From NCBI GenBank assembly GCA_016933985.1, contig JAFGTU010000253.1:1-5301 (forward strand): a DNA stretch of 5,301 bases, written 5' to 3'. Positions 1 to 5,301 of the stretch are shown here, piece by piece. Within the stretch, counting starts at the first letter, position 1, and each line of letters starts with the position of its first letter. Both the position numbers and the translations under genes were made by a program. A model generated the notes under the pieces. It worked only from the letters and a program-made list of their open reading frames with translations. It was not told where the DNA came from and ran no database searches. This DNA comes from Sedimentisphaerales bacterium (GTDB taxonomy: Bacteria > Planctomycetota > Phycisphaerae > Sedimentisphaerales > Anaerobacaceae).

Positions 1-90
1 CTCACTAATAGAATTATACACAACTTATCACCTTATACGCTGGTCTCAAATCCGGGGAGTATCATAGGTTTTCGGGCGGGGATGCAAGAG

Positions 91-125
91 GAAATTCCAG
101 ATTTCAGATTTCAGATTTGAGATTC
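91..125. repeat. Tandem heptamer array, five units
   Basis: Five 7-bp units lie in exact register: GAAATTC, then CAGATTT three times, then GAGATTC. The three central copies are identical and the two outer ones are degenerate. Total length is 35 bp. The array lies in non-coding sequence about 270 bp before the first gene. Short pyrimidine/purine arrays of this sort are frequent between genes in planctomycete genomes (recalled, not searched). Function is unknown. Confidence 0.75.
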
Positions 126-141
126 AATGGAGCGGAGGGGA

Positions 142-210
142 TTTTACGTTGTTTTTACGGTGTGTGGGAGAGTTTCCTGTCGCGTGGTTTTTACAGGCTA
201 TTTACAGAAC
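142..210. repeat. TTTTAC direct repeats with 11-bp pitch
   Basis: TTTTACGTTGT (142-152) is followed directly by TTTTACGGTGT (153-163), a 10 of 11 match. A second, weaker pair follows after 25 bp: TTTTACAGGCT (189-199) and ATTTACAGAAC (200-210). Repeats spaced 11 bp lie on one face of the helix. That is the pitch recognised by OmpR/PhoB-type response regulators, but no such regulator is encoded here, so an operator role is speculation. The set lies just before the AT-rich candidate -10 at 229-238. Confidence 0.45.
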
Positions 211-238
211 GGCGGGGCGTTTTAGCGTTATATTATAT

Positions 239-281
239 GTAAGAGCATAAGTGCGTAAGGCGTAAGAGCACAAGGCATAAA
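239..281. repeat. Degenerate 7-8 bp array with a TAAG/CAAG core
   Basis: TAAG, CAAG or TAAA cores recur at 240, 248, 256, 263, 271 and 278, that is, every 7 or 8 bases. The fuller unit is about GC(A/G)(T/C)AAG. GTAAGAGCATAA (239-250) and GTAAGAGCACAA (262-273) match at 11 of 12 bases. The array is non-coding and has no dyad symmetry that would suggest a hairpin. Confidence 0.6.
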
Positions 282-285
282 ACAT

Positions 286-318
286 GGATAAGCCGGGAGC
301 GTGAGCGACCGGATAAGC
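286..318. repeat. GGATAAGC direct repeats flanking a GC-rich core
   Basis: GGATAAGC occurs at 286-293 and again at 311-318. The 17-bp core between them contains GAGCG twice (GAGCGTGAGCG, 297-307 region), and CCGG lies on both sides of that motif. The layout looks like a small intergenic repeat element rather than a mobile element with target duplications, because the core is far too short to encode anything. Confidence 0.45.
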
Positions 319-334
319 TGTGAAGAAAACAGGC

Positions 335-369
335 GACAGAAGACACAAGATGCAAGATATAAGACTCAA
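335..369. repeat. Second tandem heptamer array, consensus GAYNNAA
   Basis: Five 7-bp units lie in perfect register: GACAGAA, GACACAA, GATGCAA, GATATAA, GACTCAA. Positions 1-2 (GA) and 6-7 (AA) are invariant, position 3 is C or T, and the middle varies. Total length is 35 bp, the same as the array at 91-125. It ends 16 bp before the Shine-Dalgarno of the VIT-vWA gene, so it may lie in the mRNA leader. Function is unknown. Confidence 0.65.
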
Positions 370-398
370 GACCGTTATTACACTGAAGGAGATTTGAA

Positions 399-2684
399 AT
401 GGGTCGTTCTATTAGAAAGATGATTGGTTGTTTGGGCGTTTTGTTTTTGTTTATGGCGGGGCCGGCCTGGACGGCGATGGAGCATATCGGCGTGCGGCCT
501 TTGGCGTCGAATGTTATTGTCCCTCAGAGCAGGCGGATTGCCTTTGCCCCGGACCGGCGCGGGGCGATCGAGATCACCGACGTTGAGGTGCTCATCGATA
601 TCTTAGAGAGCACGGCCACCACTACGATTGAGATTCGATTGCAGAATACGAGCAATCGCCGTCAGGAGGCCGAGCTGATTGTCCCCGTGCCCGACGGCGC
701 GATAGTGCGCGGGTTTGCCTACGACGGGCCAGGGGGGATGATAACGGCTGAGGTGCTGGCAAAAGAGGAGGCCAGGAGGATATATCAGCAGTTGGTCTCT
801 AAGATTCGGGACCCGGCCTTGGTCGAATTCATCGGCTACAACCTGATTCGATCCAGCGTATTCCCCGTAGAGGCGAACGGCAAGCAGAAGGTGCGCCTGA
901 CATACGAGCATTTGTTGGAGATCGACGGCAACCGGATCGATTACGTTCTGCCGAGGACGGAGGCTCTGGAGTACGCCGTGCCCTGGAAGATCAAGGCCAA
1001 TATCAAGGCCAAGCGACCTATATCGACGGTCTATTCGGCCAGCCACAAGCTCGAAATCGAGCGAGAAAACGACAAAGAGATGACCGTCAAGATCGCCCTC
1101 GACGCCGAGAGAGATCCCGGCGCATTTCGCCTGTCGTACCTGGTCCAGGAGGATGGCGTCACGGCCTCGATGTTTGCGTATCCGGAGAAGCAGGTCGGCG
1201 GCGGGTACTTTCTCCTGCTTGCGGGTTTGCCCCCTATGGGGCAGGCCGCAGAGGGATTGAAACACGTCGATACGCCCGCAATCAAGAGGGAGGTGACGCT
1301 CGTTATCGACCGCTCCGGCAGTATGCGGAATGAAAAGATCGAGCAGGTCAAGGAGGCTGCGCTGCAGATTATTGCGGGCCTTGGCAACGGCGAGGCTTTC
1401 AACATCATTATTTACAACAACACCGTCCAGCAATTCTCGCCCACGCCTGTTGTTAAGGATAAAGAGACGGTCGATGCCGCTGCAGCATATATCGAGGGCA
1501 TTACGGCATCCGGCGGAACCAATATCTACGACGCACTTAAAACCGCATTGGAGCAGGAGCCTGCGGAGGGGATGCTGCCGATAGTTCTGTTCCTTACGGA
1601 CGGATTACCGACGGTGGGCAATACATCCGAGGTTGCGATTCGCGAGTTAGTGATGAAGTCGAATCCGCACAAGCGCCGCGTGTTCACCTTCGGGGTCGGC
1701 GTCGATGTCAATGCCCCGCTTTTGGAGAAAATAGCGGACGAGTCGCGGGCCAGGGCCGAGTTCGTCCTGCCGAAGGAGGACGTCGAGGTCAAGGTAGGCA
1801 AGGTGTTCAAGCGGCTGACCGGGCCTATTCTTGCCGATGCGAAGCTGGAAGTGCTCAGGGAAAACGGCGAGCCTGCGTTGGGCCGAACGCGCGATATCAT
1901 GCCCCAAACCCTGCCCGACCTCTTCGAGGGCGACCAGCTTGTCCTATTGGGCCAGTACGTCGGTGAAGAGCCGGTGACATTCCGAATCAAAGGAAACTAT
2001 ATGGGCAAGGAGCGCAAGTTCAAATTCACCTTCACATTCGACAAGGCCGACAAGCGAAACGGGTTCGTCTCGCGCCTGTGGGCGGGGCGCAAGATTGCGG
2101 AGCTGATCGACGCGGTCCGGCAGATGGGGGCCGATGCGGCCGTTTCGAAGGACGACCCCAAGGTCAAGGAGCTTGTCGATGAGATCGTCCGGCTCTCGAC
2201 GGAGTTCGGCATATTGACAGAGTACACCGCTTTCTTAGCCAGAGAAGGAACCGATTTGGGCGACAGGCGCAGGGTGCTCGATGAGGCCGAGGTGATGCTC
2301 GAGAGCAGGGCGATGCGATCGCGGTCCGGCTACGGGGCCGTCAATCAAAGCTTCAACATGGCGCGTGGAAAGAGCGCGGGGACTTTGAACCTGCGAAACG
2401 AGTTTTACAACGAGCAAATGGATCGAGTGTCGATTGCTTCGGTTCAGCAGATTAACGACCGGGCTTATTACAACAGGTTCGGCCGGTGGGTCGATAGCGG
2501 CCTGGTCGAGAAGGAATCGCAGATCAAGCCGACGAGGATCATCGAGTTCGGGACGGATGAGTTCATCGAATTAGCCGAGAAACTCGCCAAAGAAAATCGC
2601 CAGGGCAGTATCGCGCTTCGCGGCGACATACTCCTGATGGTCGATGGCAAGCCGGTCCTTGTCAAAAATTCAGACACGGATTGA
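399..2684 (+). CDS. Exported VIT and von Willebrand A domain protein
   Basis: The product has 761 residues and is related to the inter-alpha-trypsin inhibitor heavy-chain type (VIT plus vWA). An N-terminal signal peptide (RSIRK, hydrophobic residues 8-20, cleavage near A23 or A26) sends it out of the cytoplasm. The VIT domain spans about residues 50-175 and shows AKEEARRIYQQL, RDPALVEFIGYN and the SSVFPVEANGKQKVRLTYEHLL-type ending. The vWA domain spans about 297-475 with a complete MIDAS: D304, S306 and S308 (DRSGS), T374 (SGGTNIYDAL) and D401 (FLTDGLPTVG). The typical family tail follows (LWAGRKIAELIDAVR near 560, GILTEYTAFLARE near 604-616), and then a C-terminal segment ending VDGKPVLVK. 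No sortase signal or C-terminal membrane helix is seen, unlike the sortase-target relatives. AAGGAG at 386-391, 7 nt upstream, supports the start. The precise role is unknown; divalent-metal-dependent protein binding or adhesion is the family expectation. Confidence 0.93.
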   Translation: MGRSIRKMIGCLGVLFLFMAGPAWTAMEHIGVRPLASNVIVPQSRRIAFAPDRRGAIEITDVEVLIDILESTATTTIEIRLQNTSNRRQEAELIVPVPDGAIVRGFAYDGPGGMITAEVLAKEEARRIYQQLVSKIRDPALVEFIGYNLIRSSVFPVEANGKQKVRLTYEHLLEIDGNRIDYVLPRTEALEYAVPWKIKANIKAKRPISTVYSASHKLEIERENDKEMTVKIALDAERDPGAFRLSYLVQEDGVTASMFAYPEKQVGGGYFLLLAGLPPMGQAAEGLKHVDTPAIKREVTLVIDRSGSMRNEKIEQVKEAALQIIAGLGNGEAFNIIIYNNTVQQFSPTPVVKDKETVDAAAAYIEGITASGGTNIYDALKTALEQEPAEGMLPIVLFLTDGLPTVGNTSEVAIRELVMKSNPHKRRVFTFGVGVDVNAPLLEKIADESRARAEFVLPKEDVEVKVGKVFKRLTGPILADAKLEVLRENGEPALGRTRDIMPQTLPDLFEGDQLVLLGQYVGEEPVTFRIKGNYMGKERKFKFTFTFDKADKRNGFVSRLWAGRKIAELIDAVRQMGADAAVSKDDPKVKELVDEIVRLSTEFGILTEYTAFLAREGTDLGDRRRVLDEAEVMLESRAMRSRSGYGAVNQSFNMARGKSAGTLNLRNEFYNEQMDRVSIASVQQINDRAYYNRFGRWVDSGLVEKESQIKPTRIIEFGTDEFIELAEKLAKENRQGSIALRGDILLMVDGKPVLVKNSDTD

Positions 2685-2702
2685 CACCGATTTACACAGG
2701 TT
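2673..2702. repeat. Tandem 10-bp repeat overlapping the VIT-vWA stop codon
   Basis: Three 10-bp units follow each other: GACACGGATT (2673-2682), GACACCGATT (2683-2692) and TACACAGGTT (2693-2702). The first two differ at one base; the third matches the first at 7 of 10. The stop TGA of the upstream gene (2682-2684) spans the junction of units 1 and 2, so the last residues of that protein (SDTD) are written by the repeat. Similar ACACGGATT-type intergenic repeats are known to me from planctomycete and related genomes; this is from memory. Confidence 0.6.
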
Positions 2703-2714
2703 TCTTTGGAGAGC

Positions 2715-2738
2715 CACTAAGGCGCCAAGGCACGAAGA
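2715..2738. repeat. Tandem 8-bp repeat between the two vWA genes
   Basis: Three 8-bp units lie in register: CACTAAGG, CGCCAAGG and CACGAAGA. Units 2 and 3 each match unit 1 at 6 of 8 bases. The array is separated by only 12 bp from the preceding 10-bp repeat and ends 17 bp before the Shine-Dalgarno of the next gene. It is probably a second, different intergenic repeat family placed next to the first. No hairpin or terminator structure is seen in it. Confidence 0.5.
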
Positions 2739-2755
2739 GAAGTCACATCCAAAAG

Positions 2756-2761
2756 AAAGGG
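2756..2761 (+). promoter_or_regulatory. Ribosome binding site that sets the second vWA gene's start
   Basis: AAAGGG lies 8 nt before the ATG at 2770. That ATG is followed at once by a good signal peptide. The reading frame stays open back to an ATG at 2644, but that would add 42 residues encoded by the end of the preceding gene and by two intergenic repeats, and would bury the signal peptide. The start at 2770 is therefore preferred. Confidence 0.65.
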
Positions 2762-2769
2762 ACAAGAAA

Positions 2770-4020
2770 ATGAGAAGTGCAATGTTGACAATTAGTTTGG
2801 TGGGAATCGTTTTCGGATTGTTTGCGGTTGGGGCTGCTTCGGCGGATGAGAGGGTTTCGGTCACGCGCGTGCGCGAAGTAAGCGTCCCCCCGATCGTATA
2901 TGACCCGGCTGTTAAGAGACCTCTGGTCCAGATGGCGATACTGCTCGATACCAGCGGCAGCATGTCCGGGTTGATCGACCAGGCTCGGGCGGAGCTGTGG
3001 GCGATTGTCAATGAGTTCATATTCGCCAAGAGAGGCGGTGTGGCCCCGGAGGTTCAGGTCGCGCTCTACGAATACGGGAAGATGTCGCTGCCTCCGGAGG
3101 GAGGATACATCCGGCGGATCGTGCCTTTGACCACCGATTTGGACAAGATTTCCGAAGAGCTATTCGCCCTGAAGACCAACGGCGGGGATGAGTACTGCGG
3201 GTGGGTGATAAAGGAGGCGACGGCCAAGCTCGAATGGAGCACTTCGGGCGACGATTTGAAGGTGATTTTCATTGCGGGCAACGAGCCGTTTACGCAAGGG
3301 CCGGTGGACTACAAGGAATCGTGCAAGGCCGCGATAGGCAAGAACATCATAGTCAATACGATTCACTGCGGCTCCGAAAGCGAGGGGCTCAACGGGAAAT
3401 GGAAAGACGGGGCGTTGCTGGCCGACGGCAGGTATCTTAATATCGACCAGAACAGACAGATAGTCCATATCGCGGCACCACAGGATAAGAAGATTAGCGA
3501 ACTGAGCATCAGGCTCAACGAAACGTATATCGCCTACGGCGTTGCCGGCAGCAACAATTACGCCAGGCAGAGCGCCCAGGACAGAAACGCAGCGAACCTT
3601 TCTCCCGAGGCCTCGATCCAAAGGAGCGTCGCCAAGTCCTCGGCCAATTATAGAAATGAATACTGGGACCTCGTCGATGCATACGCGGAAGATAACGGCA
3701 AGCTCATTGAACTGAAGGAAGAGGAACTGCCCGAGAATATGCGCAAGATGAGCGATAAGGAAAAGAAGGAGTATGTCGAGGCCAAGGCCAAGGAACGCGC
3801 GGAGATACAAAAGAAGATCCAAGGCCTCAACGAGCAGCGCAAGAAGTACGTCGCGGCGGAGATGAAGAAGCAGGAGGCCGCCGGCGAAAAGACTTTAGGC
3901 TCAGCGGTAATCCAGGCGGTCCGAGAGCAGGCCAAGACAAAGAAATTCAAATTCGAGCAGCCAAAAGAACCGAAGAACGAGGCAAAGAATGATGCACCGG
4001 CGGCAGAGCCGGGCTCCTGA
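2770..4020 (+). CDS. Exported von Willebrand A domain protein with charged helical tail
   Basis: The product has 416 residues. Residues 1-25 form a signal peptide with an ASA cleavage site before D26. The vWA domain spans about 52-260. The first MIDAS element is intact (LLDTSGSMSGLIDQAR: D60, S62, S64). The loop that usually holds GGT reads NGGDEYCG (D140), and the usual TDG reads AGNEPF (N171), so metal binding may differ. As I recall, GGDEYCG and AGNEPFTQG are conserved in a widespread bacterial family of unknown function, so they are probably family features rather than damage. Three cysteines (C143, C185, C200) lie in the exported domain. The segment from about 312 to 395 is rich in Lys and Glu and is probably a long helix or coiled coil, followed by a low-complexity K/E/A/P tail. 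The gene follows the VIT-vWA gene after 85 bp on the same strand, suggesting co-transcription. Its partner and process are unknown. Confidence 0.88.
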   Translation: MRSAMLTISLVGIVFGLFAVGAASADERVSVTRVREVSVPPIVYDPAVKRPLVQMAILLDTSGSMSGLIDQARAELWAIVNEFIFAKRGGVAPEVQVALYEYGKMSLPPEGGYIRRIVPLTTDLDKISEELFALKTNGGDEYCGWVIKEATAKLEWSTSGDDLKVIFIAGNEPFTQGPVDYKESCKAAIGKNIIVNTIHCGSESEGLNGKWKDGALLADGRYLNIDQNRQIVHIAAPQDKKISELSIRLNETYIAYGVAGSNNYARQSAQDRNAANLSPEASIQRSVAKSSANYRNEYWDLVDAYAEDNGKLIELKEEELPENMRKMSDKEKKEYVEAKAKERAEIQKKIQGLNEQRKKYVAAEMKKQEAAGEKTLGSAVIQAVREQAKTKKFKFEQPKEPKNEAKNDAPAAEPGS

Positions 4021-4032
4021 CGGAAGTTGACT

Positions 4033-4962
4033 CTATTGGCTGCTGTCATTCAGCCAGTTGCTGCTGAACCGGGCCAGGTCCAGGCCGTTGATGGAATCAT
4101 CAGGCGGCGTGCTAATGTCGCAGTCGGGATTCCAATTGTGGCTGTCGCCCGTAGCGGACCATGAGTCGGCCAGTATGCAAAAATCCAGCATGTCCACTAT
4201 GCCGTTTTCGTCAAGGTCCGCGAGGTCATAACCTCGCAGCGGCCTGAAGTTCTGTTTGTACCTGAAGCCGAATTCGGTGGTACCCCACTGGTTCGGCGAG
4301 CCAAATGTGCTCAAGGAGCTGCCATCATTGTAATACGCTGACAGCGGTGTAATCCAGTGGGCGGGGTTTGCTTGCAGCCGGAATATTTCCCTGCTGTTGA
4401 TTCCGCCCGGCGGACTGACTCCCTCGCCGGCGGGACCGTATCTGATGCTGTCGTTGGCATCCCTTATTATGAGTTGCCAATCGTCATTGGTGACGGGGAA
4501 GCCGTTGTTGCTGATATATGTCCCGGCGGCGTGCGTATCGGCCTGGACATTTATCCACCAGTCGCCTGCGTTCGGGTCGAAGCTGACATTATCGGGGACA
4601 TCCTCTGCCACCGTGATGATCGTTCCGCTGCGCAAATCGCTCCACAAGGGATGGGCGGTCAAATCGAGAGTCTCATTGTGCATGCCTTCCATCCAGATTT
4701 CAAGCTTCCAGCGGCGCATGTCGAGGTGGTCGGTGATGACAACCAGCTCAAACCAGTCTCCTCCATTGCCTTGCACACGCCCGAAGTAGCTGTCGGAGGC
4801 ATAACCTCCGTCCTCATCCTGGAATGCGGTTCCCCCGTTAAGGAAGTCGCTTCCGTTGACGGCGTTATACTCATTTAGAATAACATCGGCCGCAGGAGCT
4901 GGGCCCGCGCCAATCCAGGCCAGACAAACCAAAGCTAATGCCGCTGCCTGTAACCGCATCAT
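4033..4962 (-). CDS. Exported lamin-tail-like protein with C-terminal dockerin-like pair
   Basis: The product has 309 residues (308 from the second ATG). A signal peptide ends near residue 25 (GAGPAPAA before DV). The body, about 26-240, resembles lamin-tail-type secreted domains: it opens with VILNEYNAVNG, carries GDWFELVVITDH and WQLIIRDAND, and ends STFGSPNQW. No catalytic motif is recognised. The C-terminus (about 245-305) is a dockerin-like EF-hand pair. Loop 1 is DLDENGIVDMLD (D249, D251, N253, D257, D260). Loop 2 is DISTPPDDSINGLD (282-295), two residues longer than the 12-residue standard. Each loop is followed by a helix ending in W. C261 and C281 could form a disulfide. No cohesin is in view, so a cellulosome-like role cannot be claimed; such modules in Phycisphaerae are numerous and of unclear function. 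The gene runs toward the vWA genes and shares strand with the partial gene at 5031-5301. Confidence 0.85.
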   Translation of the reverse strand: MMRLQAAALALVCLAWIGAGPAPAADVILNEYNAVNGSDFLNGGTAFQDEDGGYASDSYFGRVQGNGGDWFELVVITDHLDMRRWKLEIWMEGMHNETLDLTAHPLWSDLRSGTIITVAEDVPDNVSFDPNAGDWWINVQADTHAAGTYISNNGFPVTNDDWQLIIRDANDSIRYGPAGEGVSPPGGINSREIFRLQANPAHWITPLSAYYNDGSSLSTFGSPNQWGTTEFGFRYKQNFRPLRGYDLADLDENGIVDMLDFCILADSWSATGDSHNWNPDCDISTPPDDSINGLDLARFSSNWLNDSSQ

Positions 4963-4966
4963 CTAC

Positions 4967-4972
4967 CCTTCT
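4967..4972 (-). promoter_or_regulatory. Ribosome binding site bearing on the tandem ATG ATG start
   Basis: On the minus strand AGAAGG precedes two adjacent ATG codons. The first (4962) is 4 nt away and the second (4959) is 7 nt away. The two plus-strand genes here use 7 and 8 nt, so initiation at 4959 is at least as likely. The choice changes the protein by a single methionine and does not affect the signal peptide. Confidence 0.5.
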
Positions 4973-5030
4973 TGAAACAGCCCGTCTTGCAGGCAATGGT
5001 GCCCAAAGACGCTCTCGCATGCGGACTGAG

Positions 5031-5301
5031 TTATGGTTCGCACCATGATGTTTGTCCGAGCCACTCTTCTGTCAACAGAGCAAGGTCGCCCATATCGGGC
5101 GAGCCGTCGCGCTTCAGATCGCCTCGCCGCGGGCTTTCGTCTTCCATCATGCTGCGGGCCTGCTCGGCAAAGTCTTCGAAATCGACCTTGCCGTCGTTGG
5201 TCAAATCCGCCCGCAGCGTCCAATCGTGTGGCGGGATGCTCGCTTCGGCTGTACCACCGTAAGCGCCGATATTTATCCGCAGGTTGCAGCCGAATTGATT
5301 C
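5031..5301 (-). CDS. C-terminal end of a beta-helix protein with dockerin-like pair (partial)
   Basis: The 5' end lies beyond the window. The last 89 codons are read from 5300 to a TAA at 5033-5031, with no start codon needed inside. The fragment opens with RINIGAYGGTAEAS, the ending I associate with parallel beta-helix/choice-of-anchor exported proteins of Phycisphaerae. After a short linker (IPPHDWTLRA) come two dockerin-like calcium loops: DLTNDGKVDFED (fragment residues 32-43) and DLKRDGSPDMGD (61-72). The second is followed by LALLTEEWLG and a short tail ending WCEP. Loop 2 is degenerate (K at position 3, P for the usual I/V at position 8). Competing frames in this interval give arginine-rich, low-quality proteins. 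The stop lies 68 bp before the lamin-tail-like gene on the same strand, so the two may be co-transcribed. Substrate or enzymatic activity cannot be told from this piece. Confidence 0.8.
   Translation of the reverse strand, partial: NQFGCNLRINIGAYGGTAEASIPPHDWTLRADLTNDGKVDFEDFAEQARSMMEDESPRRGDLKRDGSPDMGDLALLTEEWLGQTSWCEP

Larger units (their letters stand above)
1..398. other. Repeat-rich gene-free region upstream of the VIT-vWA gene
   Basis: No convincing gene is seen here. Short open stretches on both strands run through the repeats and look accidental. The region is filled by several short-period repeat arrays, listed separately, separated by unique sequence. A perfect TATAAT lies on the minus strand at 18-13 and could belong to a gene leaving the window leftward, but it has no well-spaced -35. 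The AT-rich stretch at 229-238 (TATATTATAT) resembles a -10 element for the plus-strand gene, with TTTACA at 201-206 as a possible -35, but the 22-nt spacer is too long for a confident promoter. If it is used, the leader would be about 155 nt long and would carry two of the arrays. Confidence 0.6.

Noticed and set aside
13..18. Perfect TATAAT on the minus strand
   Set aside because: The nearest TTGAGA is about 25 nt away, too far for a -35, and any gene it would serve is outside the window.
91..369. CRISPR array
   Set aside because: The units are 7-8 bp with no spacers, far below the repeat and spacer sizes of CRISPR, and no cas gene is near.
429..431. Cysteine 11 of the VIT-vWA protein as a lipobox cysteine
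   Set aside because: It lies at the start of the hydrophobic segment, not after it, so a lipoprotein signal is not supported; an ordinary signal peptide fits better.
603..1433. Long minus-strand open frame of 276 codons
   Set aside because: It lies wholly inside the VIT-vWA gene, shows no recognisable domain, and is the expected shadow of a GC-moderate coding frame.
2644..2769. N-terminal extension of the second vWA gene to an ATG at 2644
   Set aside because: It overlaps the preceding gene and encodes repeat-derived residues; it would bury a clear signal peptide that has its own ribosome binding site at 2756-2761.
3160..3822. Minus-strand open frame of 220 codons
   Set aside because: It is antisense to the well-supported second vWA gene and has no recognisable motif.
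4357..4878. Plus-strand open frame of 173 codons
   Set aside because: It is antisense to the lamin-tail-like gene, whose signal peptide and dockerin-like loops settle the strand.
5016..5023. Palindrome CGCATGCG between the two minus-strand genes
   Set aside because: An isolated 8-bp palindrome without flanking symmetry or a U tract is expected by chance and does not make a terminator or operator.
4963..5262. Open frames on both strands beyond the lamin-tail-like gene
   Set aside because: Their translations are arginine- or serine-rich without motifs, while the minus-strand frame ending at 5031 gives the IGAYGGT and EF-hand-like sequence.

Overview
The window most likely comes from a planctomycete of the Phycisphaerae/Sedimentisphaerales type. 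This is an inference with three bases. Two neighbouring exported proteins end in the degenerate dockerin-like EF-hand pairs that are abundant in that group. One of them carries an IGAYGGT beta-helix ending typical of those genomes. The gaps between genes hold short-period tandem repeats of a style common in planctomycete assemblies. No rRNA, tRNA, CRISPR array or transposase is visible.

Layout. Positions 1-398 hold no convincing gene but are rich in small repeats: a heptamer array (91-125), an 11-bp-pitch direct-repeat set (142-210), a 7-8 bp array (239-281), an 8-bp direct repeat pair (286-318) and a second heptamer array (335-369). Positions 399-2684 (+) encode an exported VIT plus von Willebrand A (vWA) protein with an intact metal-binding MIDAS site. 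After an 85-bp gap of two more repeat types, 2770-4020 (+) encodes a second exported vWA protein of a different family, with an altered MIDAS and a charged helical tail. Only 12 bp separate its stop from the end of a convergent minus-strand gene (4033-4962), an exported lamin-tail-like protein with a C-terminal dockerin-like pair. Upstream of that, on the same strand, 5031-5301 is the C-terminal end of another exported-type protein. It is a beta-helix ending plus dockerin-like pair that has no start codon in the window and is easily missed.

How the genes may work together. The two plus-strand genes look like a co-transcribed pair of secreted proteins built on MIDAS-type adhesion/protein-interaction domains. 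The two minus-strand genes are surface or secreted proteins with calcium-binding-type C-terminal modules. All four point to the cell envelope or exterior, but no enzyme, transporter or regulator is present to define a pathway. The most interesting signals are the repeat arrays. One forms the last codons and stop of the first vWA gene, and the next lies inside a spurious N-terminal extension of the second. No clearly new defence or mobile system could be supported.
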